NCBI GenBank assembly: GCA_031835245.1
Contig: JAVKOQ010000223.1
Location: 21,231-85,230 of the forward strand
From: Balamuthia mandrillaris
Taxonomy: Eukaryota > Discosea > Longamoebia > Balamuthiidae
Length of the DNA: 64,000 bases
Reading direction: 5' to 3'
The position numbers and the translations under genes are program-made. Below, one piece after another: positions 13,164 through 24,677 of this stretch. Position 1 is the stretch's first letter, and every line of letters starts with the position of its first letter. The notes below the pieces were generated by a model. It was not told the origin of the DNA, ran no database searches, and was given only the letters and a program-made list of their open reading frames with translations.

Positions 13164-13890
13164 AGCATTAAATGGAATGACGTTGTTAACGTTCGACAAA
13201 CAGTGCTGCAAGCAAAAGACCTTGTGGCGAGGGACCAGTCGGGAAAACCTACCAAGGCCAATGCCTACATCACCGTTCGTGTGGGACGTCACAAAGAGAC
13301 CACCAAGGTTGTTATGAACTCCAACAACCCCAAGTGGTACGAAAGCTTTATCTTGTACGTATCCTGCCCTTTTTGCTCCTCTCCCTTCTCTGTTGTTAAG
13401 AAGTGAGCAAGTTAGAGCGAGTATGAGAGAGCGAGACTGAAGAGAAGACAGAAGATGTTCTTCATAACTCACTTGCTGCAATAGTGTACTAAAATCAGGA
13501 GAGCCACAGAAAGTCAAAGTGGAGGCGGTGCAATACAACGTGATGGGTAAGCCCACCCCTATCGGCGTGCTGCAGTTCCCCGCGGCCAAGTCCTTCAGCG
13601 AGCAAGGCGGCGGCGTCAAGCAGCTGCACTGGTTCTCCTTCGAGGCGGCAGTGGAGGGCGCTCCTCCGGGAGAGGGAAAGCTCCAGCTGAGCCTCGACTA
13701 CCATCGCGTCTTGGGCAAGAAGGAGGAGACCGAGTGCGAGATCTCCAAGGTGCAGCAGCTCATCGCCAGCTTGGAGGGAGAGGGCGCCGACTCGAAGAAG
13801 AAAGGAAAGATATCCAGCGGGGACAAGAAGTTGGTCAAGATCTTGAAGCAGAGGGAGTCCAAACTGCAGAAGAGCTTGTCCGCGATGTAA
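11536..13890 (+). CDS. RGS domain - coiled coil - C2 domain protein
   Basis: Six exons: 11536-11988, 12085-12149, 12411-12603, 12660-13097, 13204-13354, 13485-13890; all junctions keep frame. Residues 1-110 are Ser-rich. An RGS fold follows: LLKTMFRVFLAKSFCSENFDFYLAVEDF, then ALRERAFDIYEKYLKE, EINVNTKVKQQM and FFEEAQKSISFLLQTDTVPKFL, the canonical order for G-alpha GTPase-accelerating proteins. Next is a charged coiled coil with repeated AEKERLKKEKE blocks, then a C2 domain (VLQAKDLVARDQSGKPTKANAYITVRVG, then NNPKWYESF, then AVQYNVMGKPTPIGVLQF). The C-terminal tail is Lys-rich. The family acts on heterotrimeric G proteins at membranes; C2 would give lipid or calcium-dependent targeting (inference). 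Intron 2 carries a long CTT/GTT tract; intron 4 carries (GA)n on the coding strand, unlike most introns here. Confidence 0.88.
12159..12310. repeat. CTT/GTT trinucleotide tract in an RGS-gene intron
   Basis: Interspersed CTTGTT/CTTCTT units fill most of intron 12150-12410. They create long spurious Lys/Glu/Asn-rich open frames on the opposite strand. Confidence 0.9.
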
Positions 13891-13995
13891 CAACACCAAC
13901 AACGCCAACGACTCGCCTTTCTCGTTAAGTGCAAAGTATGTTTTTTTTACCCACTTTACTCTCCTTTTCAAATGCTATACAGAGCTATAGGTGTT

Positions 13996-14045
13996 TTTTA
14001 ACTTGTTGTTTGAAGAAGAAAAAAAACTTTTTGTTTTTAAGTTAA

Positions 14046-14082
<37 letters not shown>

Positions 14083-14364
14083 GCCGGTGCTGGTGCTGAT
14101 GCTGTACATTACATTGGGTTTGTGTCGTCGATCAGAAGAAAGCGGCAGACCATCGAACAAAACAGATTATTCAGTCTTGTTTTTTGTCTTTTTGTTTTTC
14201 TGTCCGAGGCAGACCAAGGTGGCTCGTAATGGTTCGCCATAAGTTTCGAAGCGTGGCTGGTACGTCTGCGTACCATGAAGAAGAAGGAGGGGGAGGGGGA
14301 GGAAGAGGAGGAAAAGAAGAAGAGGAGGCAACTGGTTGGTCCTCCCGCCGCAGCACGCGATAGA
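13996..14364 (-). pseudogene. Truncated duplicate of the 15.1-15.5 kb membrane-protein gene
   Basis: From about 14098 to 14364 the sequence is nearly identical to 15058-15325, which is the 3' two-thirds and 3' flank of the small gene at 15132-15452. Weaker similarity extends to about 13996 (TTTAACTTGTTGTTTGAAGAA against the sequence near 14998). The copy keeps a frame of about 60 codons (14356-14171, LRREDQPVASSSSF to KDKKQD) with a few substitutions (LPRTEK against LPPTAK). It lacks the first roughly 45 residues, including the membrane helix. Similarity stops abruptly after TATCGCGTGCTG (minus strand), where unrelated sequence begins. A non-functional partial duplication is likeliest; a chimeric gene using upstream sequence (an open frame at 14589-14371) cannot be excluded. 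Confidence 0.7.
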
Positions 14365-15057
14365 AGAAAGCTAGTTTTTTACCGTTTTCTTGCCTTTCCC
14401 TTTGAGAGTGTCGGCTTCAGCAGCATATCCCTCTTCCTGGAGTGCGCCGCCTGTATTAGGTGCTTCCATGGCTAGTCTTGCTGACTGGTTGTGCAAAACA
14501 AAAAAAGGAGGGTTGCACCACCATGTCGATTGATATCCTTCCAATAGAACAGCCTGAGGAACCTGGATATCGATGTCAATGACCGTCATTGAATGTTGAA
14601 TGGATATATATATATATATATATTTCTATATGGAACGACATTCCATGTTTAAAATCGACTGCTCGAATCGCTTAACTCAGATCCACACCAGCTTATTACA
14701 TGACGCTTCGCTTCGTGAAACACCTCATTTGTCACCTTATCATGTGAGGCGCTCATGCACCGAGTGCTCCTTTCCTGCTGCTGGATTCCATACCGATATC
14801 ACCCTACACGCTAAGGACAGCAGTACGAATTCAGGGCGGAGAGGAGGTAAAGAGTGGCGCCACCTGGACCTGCAGTAAAAAGGGCCAAGTGGAAGGGCTT
14901 ACTTTTTATTTTTTGGCTTGTCTAAGAGCACCACTCCCAGCGCCGACATGTGAGGCCAGGTCCATGTGCGTTTTTGTTCCCTTTCTCCTCCTTTTCCTTT
15001 AACTTGTTTGAAGAACGCTTAAGAGGGAGAGGGAGAGAGAGAAGAGACCGGAGCCAG
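14365..15057. other. Spacer between duplicate copies, no confident gene
   Basis: An open frame of 72 codons on the minus strand (14589-14371) ends at the duplication breakpoint; it matches nothing I recognise. A (TA)n run lies at 14602-14622. A plus-strand frame at about 14600-14878 is unsupported by codon character. The remainder shows no feature. Confidence 0.4.
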
Positions 15058-15131
15058 TGATGCTGTACATTACATTGGGTTTGTGTCGTCGATCAGAAGA
15101 AAGCGGCAGACCATCGAACAAAACAGATTAT

Positions 15132-15452
15132 TCAGTCTTGTTTTTTGTCTTTTTGTTTTGCTGTTGGAGGCAGACCAAGGTGGCTGGTAATGGTTCGCCA
15201 TAAGTTTCGAAGCGTGGCTGGTACGTCTGCGTACCATGAAGAAGAAGGAGGGGGAGGGGGAGGAAGAGGAGGAAAAGAAGAAGAGGAGGCAACTGGTTGG
15301 TCCTCCCGCCGCAGCACGCGATAGAGGTAGCCCCCGAACAGACCGGCCGTAAGCAGGCCCATCCCCCACAAACGCCTTCGCCACCGTATGTACTCCCAAC
15401 TGCCAGCCACGCGTTGGTCCAACTGCTGCCGTTTGCTCACGTTCTTCTCCAT
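15132..15452 (-). CDS. Small single-pass membrane protein, unknown
   Basis: Single-exon frame of 106 residues starting at 15452. The N-terminus is basic (SKRQQLDQRVAGSWEYIRWRRR) and is followed by one hydrophobic helix (LWGMGLLTAGLFGGYLY). A Pro-rich stretch comes next (FPPLPPPPPPSSSWY), then a short amphipathic segment (VPATLRNLWRTITSHL) and a charged tail. The topology would suit a mitochondrial or peroxisomal membrane protein, but no family is recognised. Duplication of its 3' part next door with the frame preserved supports it being a real gene. It lies 154 bp downstream of the XPR1 stop codon, on the same strand. Confidence 0.6.
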   Translation of the reverse strand: MEKNVSKRQQLDQRVAGSWEYIRWRRRLWGMGLLTAGLFGGYLYRVLRREDQPVASSSSFPPLPPPPPPSSSWYADVPATLRNLWRTITSHLGLPPTAKQKDKKQD

Positions 15453-15606
15453 CTCCTTTGTTTATTCATAGATATTAAAATTTGTTTATTTTTTTGTTTT
15501 TTATTTTGAAAAAAAAAAGAAAAAAGAATAATAAATAATAACAACAAAGCTTTAAGAAGGCAAACAACAAAAAAGCCAAAAGCCAAAAAAAAAAAATTGG
15601 AGAGGG

Positions 15607-18600
15607 TCAGTTGATAAGGCCAGAGTGATGGTGCCTAGCAAGCAGGCCGCTCGTCTCCTCATCCTCGCTGGTGCTGCTGACCTCCGACAGCGAACGAGAA
15701 GGAGCCGAAGAGGAAGAGGAGTTTCCGCTCGAGCCCCCGCTTCCTTCCTCTTCGTCCACCTCTCCAGAACGACGGCGGCGGGAAGCGTCAAACGGGGAAG
15801 AAAATAGGGTCCGCAGAGACATGTGACCGGCCTTCTTCGGGGAGGCCTCTTTGCTGCTGGAGGAGAAGAAGTGCGAGGTGAGGGGGTGACGACGAGCCTT
15901 GCGCGCAAACTCTCTGGAGAACTCGTCGTCGGAGCTGCGGCCGGAGGAGGAGGAGTGGTGGTGGCCGATGGACTGGTCGTCAAAGGGAAGAGGAATGAAG
16001 TCGGTATCGCGGAAGGTCAGCACGTTGCGGGTGGTGCACATGTGTTCGTATTCCACTCGAATCATACTCCATTGAAAACGACTGTTATTGCGAAACAAGT
16101 ATTAGGAAGGGAAAAGAGAAAAGAAAGAGAAGAAGCGGGATTAAAAATAAAAGGATGACGAAGAAGAAAGTGAAGGAAAAACAGAAGGATTGACAGATAA
16201 AAAACAAGGCATGCACATACCGAACAATCTCAACGGTAGCTGCAATCCAACCCAAGAGAGTTGTGTTCATAATGTAAAAGGGCAAGCCGCTGATAGTAAG
16301 CGTCCAAAAGAACCTGAAGAAGAAATTTGTGATGATAACGTAGTAATAAAACTGCAACAATGTAACGAGAATAATGCAGTGAGTGTCACTATTACAACAG
16401 AAGAGAGGAAGAGAAGGAGAGCACGCGAACGGACCCATTTTTTGGTAGGATAGAAGAGCTTGCGTCGCAGCGGGAAGTGGGGATTGTTTTTCCACTCGCC
16501 AAAGCCCCAATCCATCAAATAATCCCAACTGAACGTGTAGAGCGTGCTGACCACGAAAAGGACTGCCCACAACACTCTTGACGCATTCCAGTTGTCCGAA
16601 TACACTTTATAGATAGGAGAAGATACGTGGTTAGCGATACTAAGTGAACGAGAGGAAAGACTGGAGCGTTACCAGAATAGTCTCCATGCAGTGATGAGAA
16701 AAGGATTACACCAAAGCCGATGCCATATTTGGCGGCATTGAAAAGGTGTTGCTTGTCCCACGTCTGCGCGAACCGCTTGAAGCATTGCATTAGTCGCCAA
16801 AACAAAGGCATGAAAGCAAGAAACGGTGGAAGATATCTGGGTTAAAATACAAAATAAGCAAAATAATCCAAGAAGAAGAAGAAGAAGAAGAAGAAGAAGA
16901 AGAAGAAGAACAAGAACAAGAAGAACAAGAAGAAGAGAGCAACAAACTTGTTCGGCATCTTGCATCGAGTTGGAGGATTGAGGGTAAAGTCGCCAGAAAG
17001 ATAGTAACATGAAGTATACTGAAAGTCTACGATGGTCTTCACCATACTCGTCAATACATCTCCAATGTATGCATCGTAGAAACGCAGAGGACCGATCGGA
17101 GATGCGATGACATGGAAAATTGTCTGTTGTGAGGAAATCAAAGAGTTGAGTTTTGGCTGGTGCGTCTTGGTGTAGAGGAAGAGGAAAAGAGGGGAGGGAC
17201 CTTGAACAAGATCCACCGTGTTGACCGGTGAAACATGTTGAACGGGCAAAAAAATATGCTGCTCATGATGATTGTGAGCAGCAGCGGCCAAGTATGAACA
17301 GGAATGCCACGGATAAACGTGAAGTTACCGTTGCTCGTACCAAGGTAAAGCACAAACGTGGTTAACCATATCACGCTAAGAAATGCTGCAAACTTTCAAA
17401 GTACCACCGTGAGAATTAAGCATAAATGAGAGACAAGAAGAGGTACATACAGTAAAGATTTGTTTGGCGTCAAGCGAATGGCCTGGCTTAAAGCCAAAGA
17501 TATACACGTAATTGATCCTGCTCTTATGCCAAACAAGAACGTTGATGCCCCAAAGCCACACAGCCAATATAGGAATGAAAAAGAGCCTATAAACGGGCAA
17601 AATCTCCTTCCAATCAGATGAGGAGACCTGGTGCACAAAGTCTCCGCCAGCAGCAAACAATGCCATAAAAAAGAGGAGCGGAATGATCATGCCAGTGAGC
17701 AAACCCAACAACATCGTTTTCCAATGCCAAGCGTCATGCTGACGTGCCCATAGGATGGCTTTAGCCTTATCTTTGCTTCCGTTTGTGAAGGCTTGGGCAT
17801 ACATTTCCTGCGCATCAGAACATGTTAGAGCAGAAAAAAGATGAAAGCGAGAAAAAAAAAAGGAAGATGATGTAAGAAGGCAAGCGGAAGCGCAGACCAG
17901 ATGAAGATGTAGAAAGGACAACAGGGAAGGCGTGAAAAGGGAGAAAACGAGCGAAATAAATAGAAACGTACCTCAGCTTCCTTGCTGAGCTCTTTCAACC
18001 GTTGTTGGTTGTAAAACTCAGTGTTTTCCACGATGTCCATAAACGTGTCTTTCATGTTGAGTCCCGTTATTTTATCATGTTTTTTGAGTATCTATTTGAC
18101 AACCAAAGAAAAAACGAAAATGCAGAAAACCAAAAAAAAAATAATAAGAAAACAAAGTGTTGAGGAACAGACTTGAAAGAGAGGGGAAAGAGGGGAGTGA
18201 GAGAGAGAAAGAGAGAAAGAGAAAGAGAGAGAAAGAGAATGTACCTTAAAGAAGCCAGTATGATTGAGCTGAACATAGTTAAACAGCATCATAAGATGTC
18301 TGTATATGTTGACGAGGGCCTTCTTCACCACCAACGCTCCTCTCTCCACCGTCTTATCTCCATTCTTTCTCTCTTGCTGAAGTTTTAGGATAGCATGGTT
18401 GTTGTTATTGTAGTCGTTTGTTTGGAATACGCATCAGAAAAGTTCGAGTAGAAATACATAGTACGATAGGAACATTGGAACAAGACTAGTTTTAAATGAA
18501 ATGAAATCCACCTACAAAAAAAACGTGACGCAAAGAAGAAGACAGAACGAGGAAGAAAGAAGAAAAGAGAGAGAAGAGAAAAAAACGAAGAGGAAAGGAG

Positions 18601-19163
18601 AGAGTTACTCGTAAGAACATGATGTACTTGGCCTGGGCTTGGGCATTGACCAGCTTCTCGTCCAGGATGGCCAGCTGGGAGAGGTAAAAGTCCTCGATCT
18701 TCTTGACGTCCGCGCGGAGGGCCTCAAAGAACTCGTTCTCCAACCCCTTCGTGGCCGACTCCACCATGACCGTGCTTTTCCTGCGGAGGTAGCTCCAGGT
18801 GCGGGACTTGCTGCTGGCTCGTCGGTGGGCCGGGAGGTAGTTGGGACCCAGCCCGCCTCCTCTCCCTCCTTCCTCCATCAGCACCTCCTGTTCTTCCTCG
18901 TCGTCGAGGTCGGCGGGGGAAGGGCGAAAGTCCGAGAGAAGAGGGAGCTCGTCTGTAGTTCCGTCGTTGTCCTCCTCCCCTTCGAGCAGCAGGTCCTTGG
19001 AGAGCTCCTCGGTGGTGCTGGTTCGTTCCTCCTTGCGCGCGGCGGCGGCCTCGTTGAGGATGGCCCTGATCTGCTTCAAGATCTTTTTCAGCTTGGAGTA
19101 GCTGATGTATTGGTCCTCCCATTGTACCACCATGTGGTGCTGCAGCTGCTTGCCAAACTTCAT
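15607..19163 (-). CDS. XPR1: XPR1/SYG1-like SPX-EXS inorganic phosphate exporter
   Basis: Multi-exon gene from ATG at 19163. Exon 1 encodes an SPX domain: MKFGKQLQHHMVVQWEDQYISYSKLKKILKQI at the N-terminus, a Glu/Ser-rich insert, then FEALRADVKKIEDFYLSQL. SPX domains bind inositol pyrophosphates. Later exons finish SPX (YRHLMMLFNYVQLNHTGFFK; KHDKITGLNMKD), then give transmembrane helices (MLLGLLTGMIIPLLFF, YRLFFIPILAVWLWGINVLVW) and the EXS domain (HSLDAKQIF; RFYDAYIGDVLTSMVK; LFNAAKYGIG; WDYLMDWG; RVEYEHMCTTRN). The C-terminal tail (about 16000-15610) is Ser- and acid-rich and ends in HHSGLIN. The family exports phosphate across the plasma membrane. Introns contain GA (coding CT) and GAA runs (16872-16935). 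Family identity is certain; some small exon boundaries are not resolved. Confidence 0.93.
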
Positions 19164-19304
19164 GTTTCACGAGGAAGAGAGAAGAAGAAGAAGAACGAAA
19201 AAAAAAAAAGGGAAAGGGAACAAGAAGAATGAAGAAGAGAGAGAGCGAGAGAGGGAGAGGAGAAAGAGAGAGTGAAAATGGAGAGAAGAAACTCTTTTTT
19301 TTCT

Positions 19305-19349
<45 letters not shown>

Positions 19350-19837
19350 CGCTTTGTCCTCTCCCCCCGCAGAAAAAAAAAAATTCCTCATGGCAGGGAA
19401 AAATATCGAATCTGTACGATGTTTATTGACAGATATGTCATCTATTCAAAAATATCTTGGATTATCATGTCAGATATCCAAATATTTTTTTTACCGTTTT
19501 CTGTCTCCTTTTTTTTTTTGTGTCCGTTTTGGGGGGGGGGAGCTGGCGGTTTACGCTCATATTTTGGCGTGCCGTGCTTGGGAGTGAGCGGGCGTGTCCG
19601 TGGGTGAGCGTGGAACAAGGACTTTGAAAAATTTTTTTTTCTTCGTCCCCCAAACAAAAGAAAAAAAAAAGAAATAGGCCAAGAGATTTTTTTTTTCTAC
19701 CCCTGATCAACTGTGGAGATCAACTGGCTTTGTTTTTTTTTTTCCCCCCAAGGTGCGCAGTTTGTTTTGTTTTTTTTTTTTCCTCCCTCTACTCACACTC
19801 ACAAAATCAAAAAAAAAAAAAGTAAATCGGGAAGACG
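19164..19837. promoter_or_regulatory. Divergent promoter region of XPR1 and TADA3
   Basis: The 674-bp spacer between two start codons contains a (CT)n run at about 19313-19347 and many poly-T/poly-A tracts (19488-19520, 19630-19700, 19731-19785, 19808-19821). A G9 run lies at about 19531. No gene is supported. Confidence 0.5.
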
Positions 19838-22800
19838 ATGAAAAGTCGAGCTGGGCGACCCTCGAAAAATTCCCGCAAAGCTCGCGCCACCAAAGCGAAC
19901 GGCAAAACCACACGAGGGACCTCCAGCACGACCGTTGAGCCAGAGACACAAGTCGATCCCGACACACCCGTGGTGAAGAAAAGGGGACCAGGACGGCCAA
20001 GAAAAAAGTGCGTTGATCCCATCTTTTTCCCCCTTTTTCCATCGCCAAAAACTCTTTCGATATTTTATTCTCCCTATCGAATATCGATAATTTGTACTGA
20101 CTATTGTCGATGTTTCGCCTTTACAGCCCTCTTTCGTCGTCGTTGCCACCGTCCAGTGCTGCCTCCACTGGCACCTCTGCAGATAAGAGCAGTGCTTCGA
20201 CCCGTGCAAGAGAAAGACACGAGGAAGAAGCACCGACACATAACGGGAAAGCCCAGCCAGACGAAGGACGGACAGAGGAGGACGTGCCGGAAGAGGGTGA
20301 TGGCGTCAAACTCACCATCAAAGTTACCAACAGCGTGCTAAAGCAGCTAGGAAAAACAGACAAAGATGGGCAACCAGTGAGGGAACGAGGAGAAAGGGAT
20401 AGAGGAGAGAGGGAGCGTGAACGAACAACCAACAGAGATAGGGAAAGGGAGAGGGACCATGACAGCCGGGATAGAGACAGAGATAGAAACAGCAGAGACA
20501 GGGATCACAGGGAACGCGACCATAGGGAGAGAGAACGAGAACGGGAGCGGGACAGAGAAAGAGAACGGGAGCGCAGCAGGGACAGAGAGAGGGAAAGAGA
20601 ACGGGATCGAGAACGAGAGCGAGAGCGAGAGCGAGATGTTCGAGAGCGGGACAGGGACAGGGACAGAGACCGAGATCGTAGTGGAAGAATCAGCAATGAA
20701 CGAGAAAGAGAACGAGATGGTAGGGACCGAGAACGTGATAGAAGAGAAAGAGAGAGGGACAAAGAACGAGACAGCAAGGAGCGGGGGGAAATACGAGAAC
20801 GTGACCGGTCAAAGGGCAGAGGAAGCCGGGATCGGGAACGGACAAGAGAAAGAGGAGAGGGCGAAACGGAAATCGAGAAACAGCAAGCACAACCCGATCT
20901 CAAAGTCAAAATAACGTTGGATCGGACAGAGTCTTCAGCAGGCAGTGGCCACTCTCCCAAGGATAGTGGTGCTAACGTCGCTTCGCCGGCTCCTTGGAAT
21001 TATGAACGACACGAACCTGTGTTGCTGTTGAAGCCCGTGGATCTACCAAGCAAGTCTCACTACTCACGTATTCACCAAGCCTCTTCCATCCGGCCGACTC
21101 AATTTGGCCTCGCCCCGATGTCAGATTGGCCTACGGAGGATTTGGTAACTTTGAAGCAGGAGGTGGTGCAGCTGTCCGCAACCAATGCTGTTTTTCTTGC
21201 TTCTATTCAGCGAGAGCTTCAAAAGCTGATGGCATGGGATGAAATGCACCTGTCGTCTACAATTGTAGCAGGTACGTGTCTCTTGTTGGCCCAAGTTTCG
21301 TTTTTCGCGCACCTAAAAACCTTTTTGCAGATGAGGACGAATACAAACAATATCGGGTACATAAAGGCTTGCCCCCTCTATCTCCACCCCCAGCAGAAGC
21401 ATTCCACCGAGGTAGTGAAGAAGCGGAAGGGACCACTACGTCACGATATGGATTAACTTCAGAGCAACCGCGCAAAGGAAAACGTAAACGGAGCAATTCA
21501 AACAGCAACATTCCAAACGCAGCACTAGGCAGTGGCACACATATCTCATCGCCTTCATCTTCTGCTGTCTCTGCAGTACCAACACCAGCCACGGGTTCGA
21601 TAGGGGGAATGGCAGATGAAGCTTTCGCAACATTAACTGGAACTTCTCACGACGCCGCGATGGGGCGTACTGTATATACAAAGGAGGAGAGAGATAAGAT
21701 AAGGAGTCTCTTTGGGGACCACCTTCTGACAACACCAGCCCTTACGCGGTCGGCTAGGCGGAAGGAAATGTACAAGTTTGACTTGCTGATGAGCGGACTA
21801 AGCGGCACTGCAGCCCCTCCGAAATACTACAGCGAAAGCGAGGATGAATTTGATCTCCTTGGCACCTCATCCAACACAGCAAAAGCTGGTGCACAGAGCA
21901 TTGAAGGCAAGAAAAAGCTAATCAACAAAGGTGGAAACAACGTGCGGAAGGCTAAAGAGAAGAAGACAATGAACAAACGAAAATCAAAAGGTAAAAACAA
22001 AGACAGCGATGATAACTACAGCGCCAGCGGGAGCGACTTAGATGACTTGGATGAAATGGAAATGGTGTCGGAATCCATGACCTCTGGTCGGGATAATCCA
22101 TCGGAGGTGTCTACGGTCATTCGTTTGAATCCTGTCAAGCTGGAAAAGGAAGCCAAGGAAGAGGAGAGAGAAGAGAAGAAACAAGAACATGGAGGATCAG
22201 ACATTGGTGCAGGAAGCCCCACCGACTCGAGGGCTACTGACTCGTCCTCCAAACAAGCTCCTTCACCACGTCGTCAGGTTCTCTCTCCCTCTCCGCTTTT
22301 TTTCGCCCCCCTTTAGATAAACGAGGTCTGACATTATCACATATTATTGCAGAATAATCGGCGAAGTAAAACAGGAAAAGCAACAAGGCCTGGACGAAGG
22401 AAAAAAGGGCGTCCAGCCCAAGAAGATGGAGGTTCCTCAGAGGATGATGACCCTTTAAAGCCAACAAAGCCTATACATGAATTTTGGCAGTCCATGGCTC
22501 CGTACTTTGCTCAAATAACTGAAAACGATCTGAATCGCCTGCTTCCAAATGTACTTTTTTTAAAAATTCTTTTTCTCTATCCCAAATAGCTTCTCACTTG
22601 TTTTCCTCTTTCTCACTGTGATTATGCACTCAGGTGGACGCTCCCGACGATCCAGTATGGCAAATACCACCCCTTGGCAAGCACTATCTGCAGCGGTGGG
22701 AAGAAGAAGACTCTGTATATCAAGGGCTCGATATTAGCCCTCGAGGAGGGCGCGCTGGAGATAGGAGCAGCCCCAAACCCTCCACCTCCCGTGGGCGTGG

Positions 22801-24677
22801 CGCACAAAGAGGAAGAGCCCGCGCAAGTTCGGTCAACAGTCGCAACAGGAAAAAAGCTAGTCAAACGTCGGATGATGACTATATTTTCTCGGAAGATAGC
22901 ATGACCAACGATTCATCCAAGGAAGAGGATGCCTTGGTAGAGCGAACCGGTGTAACTAAGAAATCAGAGATGGATGTCTATGCGTTTCCTGAAGGTGATG
23001 ATATAGCTGGTTTGTTCTTCTCTGTCTCTCTGTCCCTCTCTCTCTGTCTCTACTAGCCTTTGCTAATTCTTTTTCTTCTTGTTATAGGCTCTATTTTGGA
23101 AGACGAGGAAGATGACTTCCAGGTTGATAAGCGGAAGTCTAGCGTGAACAAGGGACGAGGTAAAGGCAAAGGTCCAGGACGGCTGAAGAAACTCTCTGCA
23201 TTAGACCCACAAGGAGGAGCTGCAACTACATTGTCTATAACAACATCCACTACGTCAAAGAAACGGAAACGGGAGGACTCCACCACAATCAAAGAGGAGA
23301 GCAGCCAAAAGAAAGAAGCTCACAAGAAGGACAGCCAACTGAAGTTACCACCTTCTGCCATGCCTCCTGCTGGTACCACAATAGCATGTGGTGATTTGAC
23401 TTCACGTCTTCTCTCCGCCCTTATCGAAGAGAACGTAATCTTTCCTCCTCCCTACTCCACTTCTGCCCCTGCTGCTGCCAATGGTGGCCTTCCTTCGTCG
23501 TATCAATCTACAATTGGAGGCCATCCGATCACGGGAGAAGCAGGAGGAGATTTGGATGGTGAAGGCGGTGAAGATTTCCTCAGCAATCCAAGTAGCTTCT
23601 TGAACAAGTACAAAGGAGGAGCTGTCGGTCTCGGAATGGTGGACAGGCATCAACCGTTAGCAGGTCCAACAGGAGCTGCTGCTCGAGGCGGAGAGACAGC
23701 GGAGGAGGAAGTGGGAAGCAAGGGTGGCAAAGGTGGCAAGGGTCCTGCCAAAAAAGCAAAAACTACATCCACCAAAAAGTCTCTCGCTTCTTCTGCTTCT
23801 TCTTCGGCTTCCTTACTCTCAAGTTCTGTTGCTTCTTCTTCAAGTAGCGGTGGTGTTGCTCCTTCTGTGACCGCCAGTCACTTTCCTCACAATCTCGGCA
23901 TTCCACCCTCCTTTACCTCCTTTCAAACCAACTGGACGGACAACCCCTTAATCCCTTTGGAGGAACCGCCCACCAAGACCTACTCCTTTCCTTCCTACCT
24001 CTCCCTGGAGGATCGCATTCGGTATGAGCTTCGTTCCATTGGCTTATTGGATGATGATGAGGACGATCTCAACGAAGAAGACGAGCTGGATAGCCTTGCC
24101 GCCGAGTTGGAAAACAGTTCATCCTCCTCATCTTCTTCATCCAAAAGGAAGAGCAAAGACAAAGATAAGAAGAAGACAAGTGGCAGCTCTTCTTCGAGTT
24201 CTAAATCGTCCTCTTCTACCACAACAACTACCACAACAGCCAAAACCAAAAAGAAGAGCAAGAAAGAGTTGGAGAAGGAGCGCGAGAAAGAAAAACGCCA
24301 GGCCGAGAAGGAGGCCAAACGGCGGAAGAAGCTGGAAGCTGACTACCGCAACAGAGAGGACGACGAGATCTGCGCTGAGATAAGGCTGTTGCAGCAGCGC
24401 CTGAAGGAGCAGCTGCACGTCAACAATCAGCGGAGAGCGATGTTGGCCTCTTTGGCCCTGCCCCTCATGCAGCAGCAGCGGCTGCGCGCCAAAGAGAGGG
24501 AGGAGTTTGATGAGGTGGAGCGGAGCTATCTTCGTATGATTGTACGTCGCCCTTCCTTTTTTTCTTCTGATTCCTTTTTTTCTTTTTCTTTTTCTTTTTC
24601 TTTTTTTTTTTTGTTGTTCGCAGCTCATTGTGTTTCTTCATCAGCAGAAAAAAGGGAAGCGGAGAAAGAAAAAGTGA
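19838..24677 (+). CDS. TADA3: TADA3 / Ngg1, SAGA acetyltransferase adaptor, with AT-hook and RD/RE-rich extension
   Basis: Exon 1 is 19838-20007, exon 2 20127-21271, exon 3 begins at 21331, and the last exon is 24624-24677; junctions keep frame. The family signature is clear in the second half. IPPLGKHYLQRWEEED (about 22665-22715) corresponds to the human IPPLGKHY..RW motif. DLTSRLLSALIEENVIFPPP (about 23395-23450) matches the ALTQRLLQALVEEN block. LEDRIRYELRSIGLLDDDEDD (about 24005-24065) and the coiled EIRLLQQRLKEQ helix near the end also fit. Ada3 links Ada2-Gcn5 to the rest of SAGA in the nucleus. The first half is unusual: an AT-hook (KRGPGRPRKK) at the N-terminus, then about 180 residues of alternating Arg-Asp/Arg-Glu (about 20380-20860) like an SR-protein RE domain, then poly-Ser and Lys-rich stretches. 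The length is far above that of animal TADA3. The extension being one gene with the Ada3 core is inferred from open exons and matching splice phases. Confidence 0.86.
20380..20860 (+). repeat. RD/RE dipeptide-encoding repeat within TADA3
   Basis: Purine-rich near-repeats of GAGAGAGAACGGGAC type encode strings such as RDRERERE. The same DNA yields a long Ser/Arg/Leu frame on the other strand, which is rejected. Confidence 0.85.

Noticed and set aside
14600-14878. 92-codon plus-strand frame with a TA repeat start
   Set aside because: No coding character, no splice context and no similarity; kept only as spacer.
20505-20960. 151-codon Ser/Arg frame on the minus strand
   Set aside because: It is the exact antisense of the RD/RE-coding repeat of TADA3.
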